From the IMG/VR virus record IMGVR_UViG_3300036668_000307, positions 1 through 42,877 of that record: a stretch of 42,877 nucleotides of DNA; one strand, written 5' to 3'. The notes below the pieces were generated by a model. The model made no database searches. It was not told the origin of the DNA and saw only the letters and a list, made by a program, of their open reading frames with translations. The position numbers and the translations under genes are program-made. Positions within the stretch are counted from its first letter, which is position 1. Every line of letters starts with the position of its first letter. Below, one piece after another: positions 8,450-15,835 of this stretch. This DNA is from a virus.

Positions 8450-8780
8450 AACAATAAAAAGCAAAACTATTAAGCAAATGGACAGGAATCTGGCGGATGG
8501 CTACAGCAACTAATAAACCAACAAATATGATAGTTAATTTTACATGTAAAATTAACACGTGGAAATCTTTAAAGGCCGACCACTATAAAAAATGGTACAA
8601 GGTCATACTTCTCTAATTAAGTATTCGAAAATATGTTGAATCTAGTAGACTTATATTTCGATTAACGAAGACTATAAAGAGGGATATTCTTGCCGAAGAA
8701 GAAAAAATACGAAAAGCCATCCCGTACTATTAAAATAAACCCTGAAAACTGTTAATAACTTTTTATTCAGGGTTTTTTTA
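8450..8780 (+). ncRNA. Candidate structured RNA downstream of DUF2828 gene
   Basis: The 414-nt gap 8422-8835 holds no ORF above about 20 codons but many potential hairpins. These are a 24-nt perfect palindrome at 8533-8556, TTCG/CGAA at 8657-8669, and a nested GGGAT (8681-8685)/ATCCC (8719-8723) enclosing TTCTT/AAGAA (8687-8700). A strong terminator closes the region at 8737-8779. This is consistent with a transcribed RNA, possibly a Y-RNA-like partner of the Ro-like protein upstream. It could instead be a long 3' UTR of that gene. Boundaries are approximate and no known RNA family is identified. Confidence 0.45.
8737..8779 (+). terminator. Rho-independent terminator
   Basis: Stem AAACCCTGAA (8737-8746) pairs with TTCAGGGTTT (8766-8775), followed by T7. 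The loop is about 19 nt. Confidence 0.8.
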
Positions 8781-8835
8781 TGTCTATTTTTTTGATTATA
8801 TTTACATATAGAAATTAATACAAAACTTAAATATT

Positions 8836-9066
8836 ATGAATAGAGAAACAGCAATTCAAATTACTTTAAATGCGTTAAACAAGTTAACATGTACTATCGC
8901 ACATCAAATATTTGTTGAAGAATGTGAATGCCAAATCGATATGCTTAATACATATATTTGGAATAAATATGAAGTAGGAGGGTGGCAATACACCAATGGA
9001 ATCAGCTGTTTCGATAATTTAAAAAATGCATACTTAGAAAAGGCATTAAATACTTATAGAATATAA
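8836..9066 (+). CDS. Hypothetical protein, 76 aa
   Basis: A 76-residue ORF starting MNRETAIQITLNALNKLTC. It has five cysteines, three of them clustered (Cys near residue 19, then EECECQ), and a Trp/Gly-rich segment (EVGGWQYTNG). It contains no recognised metal-binding spacing or family. It begins about 56 nt after a strong terminator, so it must have its own promoter; the AT-rich gap contains TTTTTTTGATTATATTTAC, which I cannot match to the other promoter class here. The next gene follows after 50 nt. Confidence 0.55.
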   Translation: MNRETAIQITLNALNKLTCTIAHQIFVEECECQIDMLNTYIWNKYEVGGWQYTNGISCFDNLKNAYLEKALNTYRI

Positions 9067-9116
9067 TATTAAACAAAAAACAAAATTAAAGTATAACATT
9101 TAAACATAATAATTTT

Positions 9117-9386
9117 ATGAATATATTAGATGAAGCAAGCGGTATAGTAAATAATCGCTCAGAAGAAGCAGACAGAAACTACGGTCCATTTTCAGAAGGA
9201 ATGGATAGGGCTGCCTTGATTTTTCAAGGCATGACAGGTATTGAAGTAACAGGTGAACATATGTTTAAGGCATTAGTCGCTCTTAAATTTTCAAGAGAAT
9301 CATACAATCACAAGCGTGATAATTTATTAGATGCAGTTGCATACATTCAAGGATTAGATAATTATATTAATGAAAAAGAAGATTAA
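9117..9386 (+). CDS. DUF6378-like small phage protein
   Basis: 89 residues. The sequence LDEASGIVNNRSEEADRNYGPFSEGMDRAA...GIEVTGEHMFKALVALKFSRESYNHKRDNLLDAVAYI has the pattern I associate with the DUF6378 group, common in phages and often near nucleotide-metabolism genes: a repeated-helix protein with an R-x-x-x-YG-P motif and a K-x-x-R-x-x-x-x-x-H-x-D-N-x-x-D-A-x-A-Y tail. Biochemical role unknown. It precedes the glycosyltransferase-like gene with 1 nt between stop and the preferred downstream ATG, indicating translational coupling. Confidence 0.6.
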   Translation: MNILDEASGIVNNRSEEADRNYGPFSEGMDRAALIFQGMTGIEVTGEHMFKALVALKFSRESYNHKRDNLLDAVAYIQGLDNYINEKED

Positions 9387-9387
9387 T

Positions 9388-10485
9388 ATGAAAATACTAT
9401 TCACAGGATGTACTGCAAAGCAAACCGACGATAATGCATGGAAAAGAGCAAGGGTAAAAAGAATTGATGACAGTTCTATTATATGTAACTCTCTAAGGAA
9501 ACAGGGATATTTAGTAGATAGACGTAAGGTGAAATGGGGTGATGATCTTTCTGAATATGGCTTAGCTATTATTGGAATAGGTCAATTTGGCTCAAACAAC
9601 TATTCAGGAGAAATCTTTAACGTGATGTATGCCCTTAAGACTGTAAAAAATGTCATAGTATTTCATGAGGATTGGAAAATAGACGGAACTATGAAATCTT
9701 GGGAAAAAATGCTAGATCAAGCAGTCTTTGATAAATCTATATCAAAGAAATGGAGTGATGGTAGATATTTTTATGGAGGAGTAGATAATCCATTGTTTAA
9801 TCCAATCGAAGCAGTTGAAGTTATTAGAGATATTGTTGATGGTAAATTTGAAAATGCATTAATTCCAGCATTTGATTGGGGTGATAAAGAAAAGATCAGA
9901 GATATTATTAAAGCAAAAAATATCTATAACTTAGATTTAACACCATATGTCCTTGATAATTGGAATATAAGTATTAACACGCCTCTTCAAGTAAAGGAAA
10001 GAAAGCATATGTTAGCTTCTATTGTCGATCATAGTCCATGGGTTCGTCGAAATAAATTAAAATGGCCAGTAGATTATTTTGGAGCAAAGAGTATTAAAAC
10101 AGCACATTTACTTGATACTGAAACTGATGTATTTGAAACTTGTGGAAAGTATTGGGGAATTCTTTGTCCTGAATATCCACATGCAGGTTCAGGATGGTTT
10201 CGCATAAGATGGATTTATGCTGCAATTCAACAATCAATCTTACTGTCCTCACCGAAGGATTTAGAGGCACTTGGATTACCTCAGAAGAACATAGAAGAGT
10301 TGAGTGATATTCAATTAGAAGAATATGCACAAACCCAGTCAAGCACTATATTATCATACATGTGGAGCAAAGAAGACTTTGACAATAGGATACATTTGGT
10401 TGTAAGCGAAGTTGGAAGTAATTGTCTAACACAAAATAAACAAAATTACGCTCCTCCTATTCTTAAGCAAAGCTTTTTATTTTAA
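9388..10485 (+). CDS. Putative GT-B glycosyltransferase
   Basis: 365 residues from the ATG at 9388. The in-frame ATG at 9370 lies inside the previous gene and adds six residues before the Rossmann strand MKILFTGCT, so I prefer 9388. The N-terminal half looks like a GT-B Rossmann domain (strands AIIGIGQFGS and VKNVIVFHED). The C-terminal half has the conserved-looking GSGWFRIRWIYAAIQQSILLSSP and SDIQLEEYAQTQ, reminiscent of the late helices of phage DNA glucosyltransferases. A DNA base-modifying role as for T4 alpha/beta-gt is an inference from fold impression and context beside dUTPase and polymerase. The C-terminus KQSFLF resembles a sliding-clamp-binding tail; T4 alpha-gt is reported to act with the gp45 clamp. 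A terminator follows directly. Confidence 0.55.
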   Translation: MKILFTGCTAKQTDDNAWKRARVKRIDDSSIICNSLRKQGYLVDRRKVKWGDDLSEYGLAIIGIGQFGSNNYSGEIFNVMYALKTVKNVIVFHEDWKIDGTMKSWEKMLDQAVFDKSISKKWSDGRYFYGGVDNPLFNPIEAVEVIRDIVDGKFENALIPAFDWGDKEKIRDIIKAKNIYNLDLTPYVLDNWNISINTPLQVKERKHMLASIVDHSPWVRRNKLKWPVDYFGAKSIKTAHLLDTETDVFETCGKYWGILCPEYPHAGSGWFRIRWIYAAIQQSILLSSPKDLEALGLPQKNIEELSDIQLEEYAQTQSSTILSYMWSKEDFDNRIHLVVSEVGSNCLTQNKQNYAPPILKQSFLF

Positions 10486-10501
10486 AATTAAATTAAATTA
10501 A

Positions 10502-10527
10502 AAACCCTGTAATACAGGGTTTTTTTA
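10502..10527 (+). terminator. Rho-independent terminator
   Basis: AAACCCTGT / ACAGGGTTT stem with a very short loop, followed by T7; it ends the glycosyltransferase-like gene. Confidence 0.85.
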
Positions 10528-10528
10528 T

Positions 10529-10558
10529 GTGAAACAAACAGTCGTATTTTAATAAAAC
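10529..10558 (+). promoter_or_regulatory. GTGAAAC-type promoter, weak -10
   Basis: GTGAAAC at 10529-10535 is in the same local context as at 18361 (TTTTATGTGAAACAAA). The -10 at the 17-bp position is TAAAAC, a poor match. It would drive dut. Confidence 0.5.
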
Positions 10559-10584
10559 TACTATAAACATATAAAAAATTAATT

Positions 10585-11052
10585 ATGGCAAATATTGACA
10601 ATGAATGTAAAGATTTAGAAGTAAATGACTTCTACTCAAATTCAACAACGCACTTGGCTGACATTATGGAAAACCAAAAGAAAATGCAAGAGCAAACTTA
10701 TGGTTTTAATTTTGAAGACATGTCTATTAGAGATGTAATGGATTTTTGGCACGTTAACACGCATGCGCTTATTGACGAAGTTCATGAAATGACAGATGCA
10801 CTCGGAGGTATTAAAGACGGTAGTGGTAATGCAGTATGGAAGTACTGGAAAAAAGATTTTGGTAAGTATGAAACTATGAAAGTTTCAGATTTATCTGAAG
10901 GAGATAAAAAGGAATTGTACATGGAATTTGTAGATATAATTCACTTTATGTTTAACTATGCGTCCTCAATTGGATTAGATGCAAAGACCACTTTTAACTA
11001 CTATTTTGCTAAAGCAGCAGAAAATGTACAACGACAAAAAGATGGCTATTAA
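10585..11052 (+). CDS. dut: All-alpha dimeric dUTPase-like protein
   Basis: 155 residues. It would hydrolyse dUTP to dUMP and pyrophosphate, keeping uracil out of DNA and feeding dTMP synthesis. The motifs of the all-alpha NTP pyrophosphatase (dimeric dUTPase/MazG) superfamily are visible: FWHVNTHALIDEVHEMTDALGG (the ExxE Mg site) and ELYMEFVDIIHFMFNYASSIGLD (second acidic ExxD site), then a helix with KAAENVQRQKDGY. The length fits a minimal dimeric dUTPase. It sits under its own promoter-like element and just upstream of gene 43, within the nucleotide and DNA synthesis block. A MazG-like enzyme of other specificity cannot be excluded. Confidence 0.75.
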   Translation: MANIDNECKDLEVNDFYSNSTTHLADIMENQKKMQEQTYGFNFEDMSIRDVMDFWHVNTHALIDEVHEMTDALGGIKDGSGNAVWKYWKKDFGKYETMKVSDLSEGDKKELYMEFVDIIHFMFNYASSIGLDAKTTFNYYFAKAAENVQRQKDGY

Positions 11053-11077
11053 AGAACAAAATAGTCTAAATAAATAG

Positions 11078-11086
11078 ATATATAAA
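11078..11086 (+). promoter_or_regulatory. Late-like GATATATAA element before gene 43
   Basis: AGATATATAAAA, 33 bp before the gene 43A start; same core as the elements before gp15, the gp21-like protease and gp23. It may be fortuitous in AT-rich DNA because gene 43 is expected to be expressed before late genes. Confidence 0.35.
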
Positions 11087-11118
11087 ATCCACAATAATAA
11101 CTTACTAAAATTAAATAG

Positions 11119-12516
11119 ATGATTCTTGACATTGAGCAAAGGGATAAAGACGTTATTATTTCGTATTATAATACAGAAGGAGAAGTAGCGTTTAAACAAT
11201 ATCCCGTAAGTAATTTTCAGAATTGGTATGTATGCGAGGACAAAGATAAAGCAGCCAGTACTCAATTTAAAAATTGGGATGGTAGATCTGTTAAACTTGG
11301 AAATGGAAGACAATATAATAAGTTTTCCATTCTTTATTTTCTAGATAGTCTATCTGAAAAAGATAAGGCAGATCTTACTGCATATAATATGCCAAAAACA
11401 TATTTTGTAGATATTGAAACTGAGATAGTTGATGGTTTTCCAAAGGCAGAAGAGGCTAAAAGTAGAATATTATCATTTTCAATAATCACACCTGACCGCA
11501 AGGCAATAGTTCTTGGATTAGAAGACATGGCATCTGATAAAATTCAAAAGATTCAAGATGATACTAATGAGTATTTTAAGGATTTTGACATGGATTGGGA
11601 ATTTAAATATCATAAGTTTAATTCTGAATATGATATGGTATATACATTCCTGTTTAAGTTTTTACCTAAATTTCCGATGATGACGGGTTGGAATTTTATT
11701 AATTATGACTGGCAATATATTACAAACAGATGTAAAAGATTACAGATAGATATTAAAGATATTGGAAGGACAAAATCAGTAGATAACAGAGATTCAAGAC
11801 CTTTACACCTTGGAATTTTAGATTATATGCAATTATATGACAAGTATGATAGAAGTGTAAAAGTAAAGGAATCCAACTCCCTTGATTATGTTTCTAGTCA
11901 AGTCCTTAATGTTAATAAAATCAAGTTCACAGGATCATTGCAAGACCTGTACCGTGACAACTTTGTTAAATACATATATTATAATGTAGTCGATTCAGTT
12001 TTAGTGTACTATATCGATCAAAAACTAAAGTCAATGGAAGTTCTTTTAACTCTTGCAAATATCACAAATATGCCATTGTATAAGGCAAGTTCTCCAGTGG
12101 CAGTTACTGAAGCAATTATGGCTAGAAAACTAGCAGAACAAGGAATGCGAATTGGTAGTGAAGAAAAAACAGATAGCAGTAAAGATACTCAGTATGCAGG
12201 AGCTTATGTTAAGGAACCTACGCTAGGATATTATGAAGGAGTAAGTGCATTCGATTTTGCTTCGCTATATCCTTCAATAATGCGTCAGTTTAATATTTCA
12301 CCGGATGCGTATATTGAAAAAATTTACAAGAGTGAAATAGAAGAAAGAAGAAAGGATAGAAGTGTTATTGTATGCGACAATGGAGTTGTTTATAAAACAG
12401 AAGACTCTATTCTTAGAAAAATATTAAGTGATCTATATAATCAACGCAAGGATTACAAAAAAACATCATATACATATTTTACACTCGCAGATAAATTAAA
12501 GAAAAGACTTAAATAA
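11119..12516 (+). CDS. 43: DNA polymerase gp43, piece A (exonuclease + motif A)
   Basis: 465 residues of a T4-type family B replicative polymerase. The 3'-5' exonuclease is complete: YFVDIETEI (Exo I), TGWNFINYDW (Exo II), YYNVVDSVLVYYID (Exo III). Polymerase motif A is FDFASLYPSIMRQF near residues 385-400. The ORF ends in the fingers region (DLYNQRKDYKK...), before motif B, which is encoded 6.7 kb downstream at 19189. There is no intein half at this end (no Cys/Ser-starting block A), so this break differs from the others and the pieces must associate non-covalently, as for the split 43A/43B of some Aeromonas T4-like phages. A 14-bp tandem array begins at the stop codon. Confidence 0.93.
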   Translation: MILDIEQRDKDVIISYYNTEGEVAFKQYPVSNFQNWYVCEDKDKAASTQFKNWDGRSVKLGNGRQYNKFSILYFLDSLSEKDKADLTAYNMPKTYFVDIETEIVDGFPKAEEAKSRILSFSIITPDRKAIVLGLEDMASDKIQKIQDDTNEYFKDFDMDWEFKYHKFNSEYDMVYTFLFKFLPKFPMMTGWNFINYDWQYITNRCKRLQIDIKDIGRTKSVDNRDSRPLHLGILDYMQLYDKYDRSVKVKESNSLDYVSSQVLNVNKIKFTGSLQDLYRDNFVKYIYYNVVDSVLVYYIDQKLKSMEVLLTLANITNMPLYKASSPVAVTEAIMARKLAEQGMRIGSEEKTDSSKDTQYAGAYVKEPTLGYYEGVSAFDFASLYPSIMRQFNISPDAYIEKIYKSEIEERRKDRSVIVCDNGVVYKTEDSILRKILSDLYNQRKDYKKTSYTYFTLADKLKKRLK

Positions 12517-12789
12517 CTAAACATTAAAAACTAAACATTAATAACTAAACATTAAAAACTAAACATTAAAAACTAAACATTAAAAACTAAACATTAAAAA
12601 CTAAACATTAAAAACTAAACATTAAAAACTAAACATTAAAAACTAAACATTAATAACTAAACATTAATAACTAAACATTAAAAACTAAACATTAAAAACT
12701 AAACATTAAAAACTAAACATTAAAAACTAAACATTAAAAACTAAACATTAAAAACTAAACATTAAAAACTAAACATTAAAAACTAAACA
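12514..12789 (+). repeat. 14-bp tandem array, about 19.5 copies
   Basis: The unit CTAAACATTAAAAA is repeated with only occasional A-to-T variants (ATTAATAA in copies 2, 10 and 11 by my count). It fills the whole gap between gene 43A and nrdB. No gene or hairpin is inside it. Because 14 is not a multiple of 3, it contains stops in all frames. It may be a slippage-generated scar, an iteron-like protein-binding array, or a recombination site. Confidence 0.97.
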
Positions 12790-12804
12790 AAATAAAAAAT
12801 TAAT

Positions 12805-13785
12805 ATGAACAATAATATCTTTGAAAAAAGAGTAAATATTTTACCTTACGAATATCCAATGTTACTTGCATATAAAGATGCAATTAGACACTCATACTGG
12901 ATTCACACTGAATTTAATTTCACAACAGACATTGATGATTTTAAGAGTAAAATAACAGAAGAGGAAAGAGAAGTTATAAAAAGGTCAATGTTGGCAATAG
13001 CGCAAATTGAAGTAAATGTAAAAACATTTTGGGCTGACCTTTACAAAAGAATGCCAATTACCGAAATCGGAGATGTAGGAATGACGTTTGCGGAATCAGA
13101 AGTAAGGCATAAAGATGCATATGCACAATTACTTAGAATTTTAGGATTAGAAGAGGAATTTAAAAATGTAGTTGAAATTCCAGCAATTAAAGATAGAATC
13201 GCATATCTATCAAAATACCTAGATGGTACCAGAAGTAAAGATAATAAAATGTATACTAAATCTGTACTTTTATTTTCACTATTCATTGAGCATGTTAGTT
13301 TATTTAGTCAATTTTTAATCATGATGTCGTTTAACAAAGAAAAAAACCTTTTTAAAGGTATTTCAAATGTAGTTGAAGCGACAAGTAAGGAAGAAGAAAT
13401 TCATGGAAATTTCGGCTCAGAACTAATTAACATTATTAAAAAAGAAAATCCAGAATGGTTTGACGCAGAATTCGAAGAACTAATAGATTCAGCTTGTAAA
13501 AAAGCGTATGCATCTGAGGTTAAAATACTTGATTGGATTTTTGAAAAAGGAGAATTAGATTTTTTATCTAAAGATACAATTAAACAATTTATTCAAAACA
13601 GATTTAACAATTCATTAGGTAGAATCGGAATGAAGCCGGTATTTGATGTAGATTTTAATGAAATAGAAAAAACATTATGGTTTGACATTGAAATTCTATC
13701 AACAAAGGAGGGAGACTTCTTTTACAAAAAAAGTATCGATTATTTTAAGAAATCAAAGTCAATTACTGAAGATGATTTGTTCTAA
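12805..13785 (+). CDS. nrdB: Class I ribonucleotide reductase small subunit NrdB
   Basis: 326 residues. The diiron-tyrosyl radical subunit supplies the radical to NrdA for making dNDPs. Ligand motifs are in order: the D/E region in IHTEFNFTTDIDDF, E-x-x-H with the radical Tyr at the E. coli spacing (ESEVRHKDAY, corresponding to Glu115, His118, Tyr122), IEHVSLFSQF (Glu204-type) and EEEIHGNFG (Glu238/His241-type). The length fits a short phage NrdB. It precedes nrdA as in an operon, but an HNH endonuclease gene (13855) is inserted between them. The C-terminus SITEDDLF is the tail expected to dock on NrdA; its last residues also resemble a clamp-binding tail. Confidence 0.93.
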   Translation: MNNNIFEKRVNILPYEYPMLLAYKDAIRHSYWIHTEFNFTTDIDDFKSKITEEEREVIKRSMLAIAQIEVNVKTFWADLYKRMPITEIGDVGMTFAESEVRHKDAYAQLLRILGLEEEFKNVVEIPAIKDRIAYLSKYLDGTRSKDNKMYTKSVLLFSLFIEHVSLFSQFLIMMSFNKEKNLFKGISNVVEATSKEEEIHGNFGSELINIIKKENPEWFDAEFEELIDSACKKAYASEVKILDWIFEKGELDFLSKDTIKQFIQNRFNNSLGRIGMKPVFDVDFNEIEKTLWFDIEILSTKEGDFFYKKSIDYFKKSKSITEDDLF

Positions 13786-13811
13786 TTAATGTTCTTTTTT
13801 GATAAAAAAAG

Positions 13812-13858
13812 TCATGTGATTGAGATATATAAACTATAAAAATATAGGAATCACATGA
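13812..13858 (+). promoter_or_regulatory. Start-codon hairpin with late promoter in loop (HNH gene)
   Basis: TCATGTGATT (13812-13821) and AATCACATGA (13849-13858) form a 10-bp perfect stem that includes the ATG at 13855. The loop holds GATATATAA (13824-13832). Transcripts from upstream would hide the start; transcripts started in the loop would not. Confidence 0.75.
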
Positions 13859-14709
13859 ATTGGAAAGTCATTTATAAGAACTTAATAGATAAAGCAATAC
13901 TAGAAAATAGAATTAGAAGTACTGAAATATACTATGAAAATCATCATATTATTCCAAAACACATGGGTGGTGATAATTTAGAAGATAATTTAGTACTTTT
14001 AACCTTCAGGGAACACATACTCGCCCATTATTTATTATGGAGAATTTACGGATGTGAAGGAGATAAATTAATGTATTCTCTTAGAAATCTTCAAACAGAA
14101 GAAGCCCAAAGACTAAGAGTTAAATTAGCAGTCGAGGCTAACCGAAATGGTGGTAAAGGATTTAGACTATGGGACGGTGATAAAAATCCAATGAAAAACC
14201 CTGAGAAAGTTAAACAAATGATTAAAACAAAAAAGGAAAAATACAATGGCCATGTAATTTCTGATGCAGCAATGGAAAAATGGAAAAATGGAGTTACTAA
14301 TCATCTACGGGAAATGGCAAAAGATCCAGGAATCCAAGCAAAACGTTCTAAAACTATAAAGGAAATTAATGCAACATTAACTCATGTTGAATTCGCGTTA
14401 AAATATAATAATGCAGGAGAGAACAATGGGAATTATGGATGGATTAAAGGATTTTATGAAGTAATTAGTCCAGATGGAAATATTACAAAATATGAAAGTC
14501 AAGAGTCTATTATAGAGGAGTTAAATATATCTCAATCGTTTTTAGTTAGAAATAGAAATAAAGGAGTATGTTACACAAAACCAAAAAAAAATGCAGGTAA
14601 ATGGAATGGTTGGACATTTAATTATTTTAAATTACCATGTCCAACTACTGGTAAAATACAAAAAGAACACAAATCACATAAAATTCTAGAAAAAAACAAA
14701 ACAATATGA
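13855..14709 (+). CDS. Free-standing HNH homing endonuclease between nrdB and nrdA
   Basis: 284 residues. The HNH core near residues 25-65 reads YENHHIIPKHMGGDNLEDNLVLLTFREHILAHYLL: HH, N and H positions of the phage HNH family typified by T4 Mob-type endonucleases. The C-terminal half has NUMOD-like DNA-binding segments (DGNITKYESQESIIEELNISQSFL followed by W/G-rich GKWNGWTF). The ATG lies inside a hairpin arm. The last four bases overlap the nrdA start (ATGA). The gene sits between two conserved nrd genes without interrupting either, as do free-standing T4 homing genes; it may cut an nrdB- or nrdA-adjacent site in competitor phages. Confidence 0.88.
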   Translation: MNWKVIYKNLIDKAILENRIRSTEIYYENHHIIPKHMGGDNLEDNLVLLTFREHILAHYLLWRIYGCEGDKLMYSLRNLQTEEAQRLRVKLAVEANRNGGKGFRLWDGDKNPMKNPEKVKQMIKTKKEKYNGHVISDAAMEKWKNGVTNHLREMAKDPGIQAKRSKTIKEINATLTHVEFALKYNNAGENNGNYGWIKGFYEVISPDGNITKYESQESIIEELNISQSFLVRNRNKGVCYTKPKKNAGKWNGWTFNYFKLPCPTTGKIQKEHKSHKILEKNKTI

Positions 14710-15770
14710 ATTACGAAAAGAATTATTGGCTTAATGAAGATAGTCGAACGTTCCTCTCTCGCGGCTATATTAAGGAAACACCTGAGCAACGAATTAAGGA
14801 TATATCTAACAATGCAGAAAAGATACTAAAAATTGATGGATTTGCAAAGAAGTTTGAGGAGTATATGAACTTAGGTTTTTATAGTTTATCAACACCTGTT
14901 TGGATTAATTTCGGAAAAGACAAAGGTCTTCCTGTTAGCTGCTATGGAAGTAATGTAGATGATAACTTAGATAGTATATTAAATGCAAGTAGAGAAATAG
15001 GAATGATGTCAAAATACGGAGGAGGAACTTCAGCTTTTTTAGGAAACATCAGAGAAAGAGGAGCTACTATTTCCACAGGAGGAACAGCAGACGGACCTGT
15101 TCATTATGCCAGAATGTATGATACAACCGTTGATGTATGTAAACAATCAGAGGCAAGAAGAGGTGCATGTGCAGTATGGTTGCCAGTAGAACATAAAGAT
15201 ATCTTAGAATTTTTAGACATTGGAACTGATGGAAATCCTATTCAAAATTTACAATACGGAGTCACCGTAACTGATAATTGGATATCAGAAATGAAAGAAG
15301 GAGATACTCAAAAACGTAAAATATGGGCAAAGATTATTCAACGACGTAATGAGTTTGGTTTTCCATATATTATGTTTAAGGATAATAGTAATAACAATTC
15401 CCCTTATAAGGAATTAGGCCTTGACATTACTGCATCAAATTTATGTGTTGCGCCTTGGACCGATGTTAAAGTAAGAGTTGACGGTGTTGAGAAGACAATG
15501 CCTATCATAATGTTAGATTGTTTATTTCAACATAATCTATATACAACGCTTGAAGTTAAATCATTTAATATAGAAACTTCTGAGATTGAATACAAGAAAG
15601 TATTAGATAGTGCAATGACTTCCAAAAAAGCTAAAGTTATAAAAATAACAGATGAAGCTACTGGAAAATCAATAACATGTACACCTGATCATAAAGTATA
15701 TACTTCGAATAGAGGATATGTTATGGCAAAAAATCTAAAAGAAGAAGATGTATTAGTTATTAATTCTTAA
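14706..15770 (+). CDS. nrdA: Fractured NrdA, N-terminal piece + IntN
   Basis: The N-extein is residues 1-246 of a class I ribonucleotide reductase large subunit: PVSCYGSN (active-site redox Cys), GGGTSAFLGNIRERG, SEARRGACAVWLPVEH and ...DITASNL. It ends exactly before the thiyl-radical Cys of the N-x-C-x-E motif. Residues 247-354 are IntN, starting CVAPWTDV and with block B CTPDHKVYT. The protein starts directly at the catalytic-core-like sequence NYWLNEDSRTFLSRGY, so the N-terminal ATP-cone used for activity control in E. coli-type NrdA is absent. Splicing with 16773-17759 would yield about 541 residues, a compact enzyme. The start overlaps the preceding HNH gene by 4 nt. Confidence 0.93.
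   Translation: MNYEKNYWLNEDSRTFLSRGYIKETPEQRIKDISNNAEKILKIDGFAKKFEEYMNLGFYSLSTPVWINFGKDKGLPVSCYGSNVDDNLDSILNASREIGMMSKYGGGTSAFLGNIRERGATISTGGTADGPVHYARMYDTTVDVCKQSEARRGACAVWLPVEHKDILEFLDIGTDGNPIQNLQYGVTVTDNWISEMKEGDTQKRKIWAKIIQRRNEFGFPYIMFKDNSNNNSPYKELGLDITASNLCVAPWTDVKVRVDGVEKTMPIIMLDCLFQHNLYTTLEVKSFNIETSEIEYKKVLDSAMTSKKAKVIKITDEATGKSITCTPDHKVYTSNRGYVMAKNLKEEDVLVINS
15444..15767 (+). other. Split intein N-half (NrdA intein)
   Basis: 108 residues with Cys1 and block B ITCTPDHKVYTSNRGYV. It has the classical split after block B (AKNLKEEDVLVINS, then stop). Confidence 0.9.
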
Positions 15771-15782
15771 AGTTTTATGTTC

Positions 15783-15835
15783 TGAGATAAAGTTGTAAAA
15801 TTATTTAGATATATAATAAAAATAACTTTATCTTA
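15783..15835 (+). promoter_or_regulatory. Hairpin with late promoter in loop before nrdA-intein HNH gene
   Basis: AGATAAAGTT (15785-15794) pairs with AACTTTATCT (15824-15833); a G-T and a T-A pair extend it to the A of the start codon at 15835. The loop contains GATATATAATAAAA (from 15808). Confidence 0.7.

Noticed and set aside
8450-8780. tRNA gene in the DUF2828 downstream gap
   Set aside because: A TTCGAAA string at 8633 hints at a T-loop, but no 7-bp acceptor stem, anticodon arm or CCA-compatible layout could be built. No tRNA is seen elsewhere in the window either.
9370-9387. Upstream ATG at 9370 for the glycosyltransferase-like gene
   Set aside because: It lies inside the preceding gene; ATG 9388 places Met directly at the first Rossmann strand and 1 nt after the previous stop.
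12514-12789. CRISPR array
   Set aside because: The units are contiguous 14-bp repeats without spacers and there are no cas genes.
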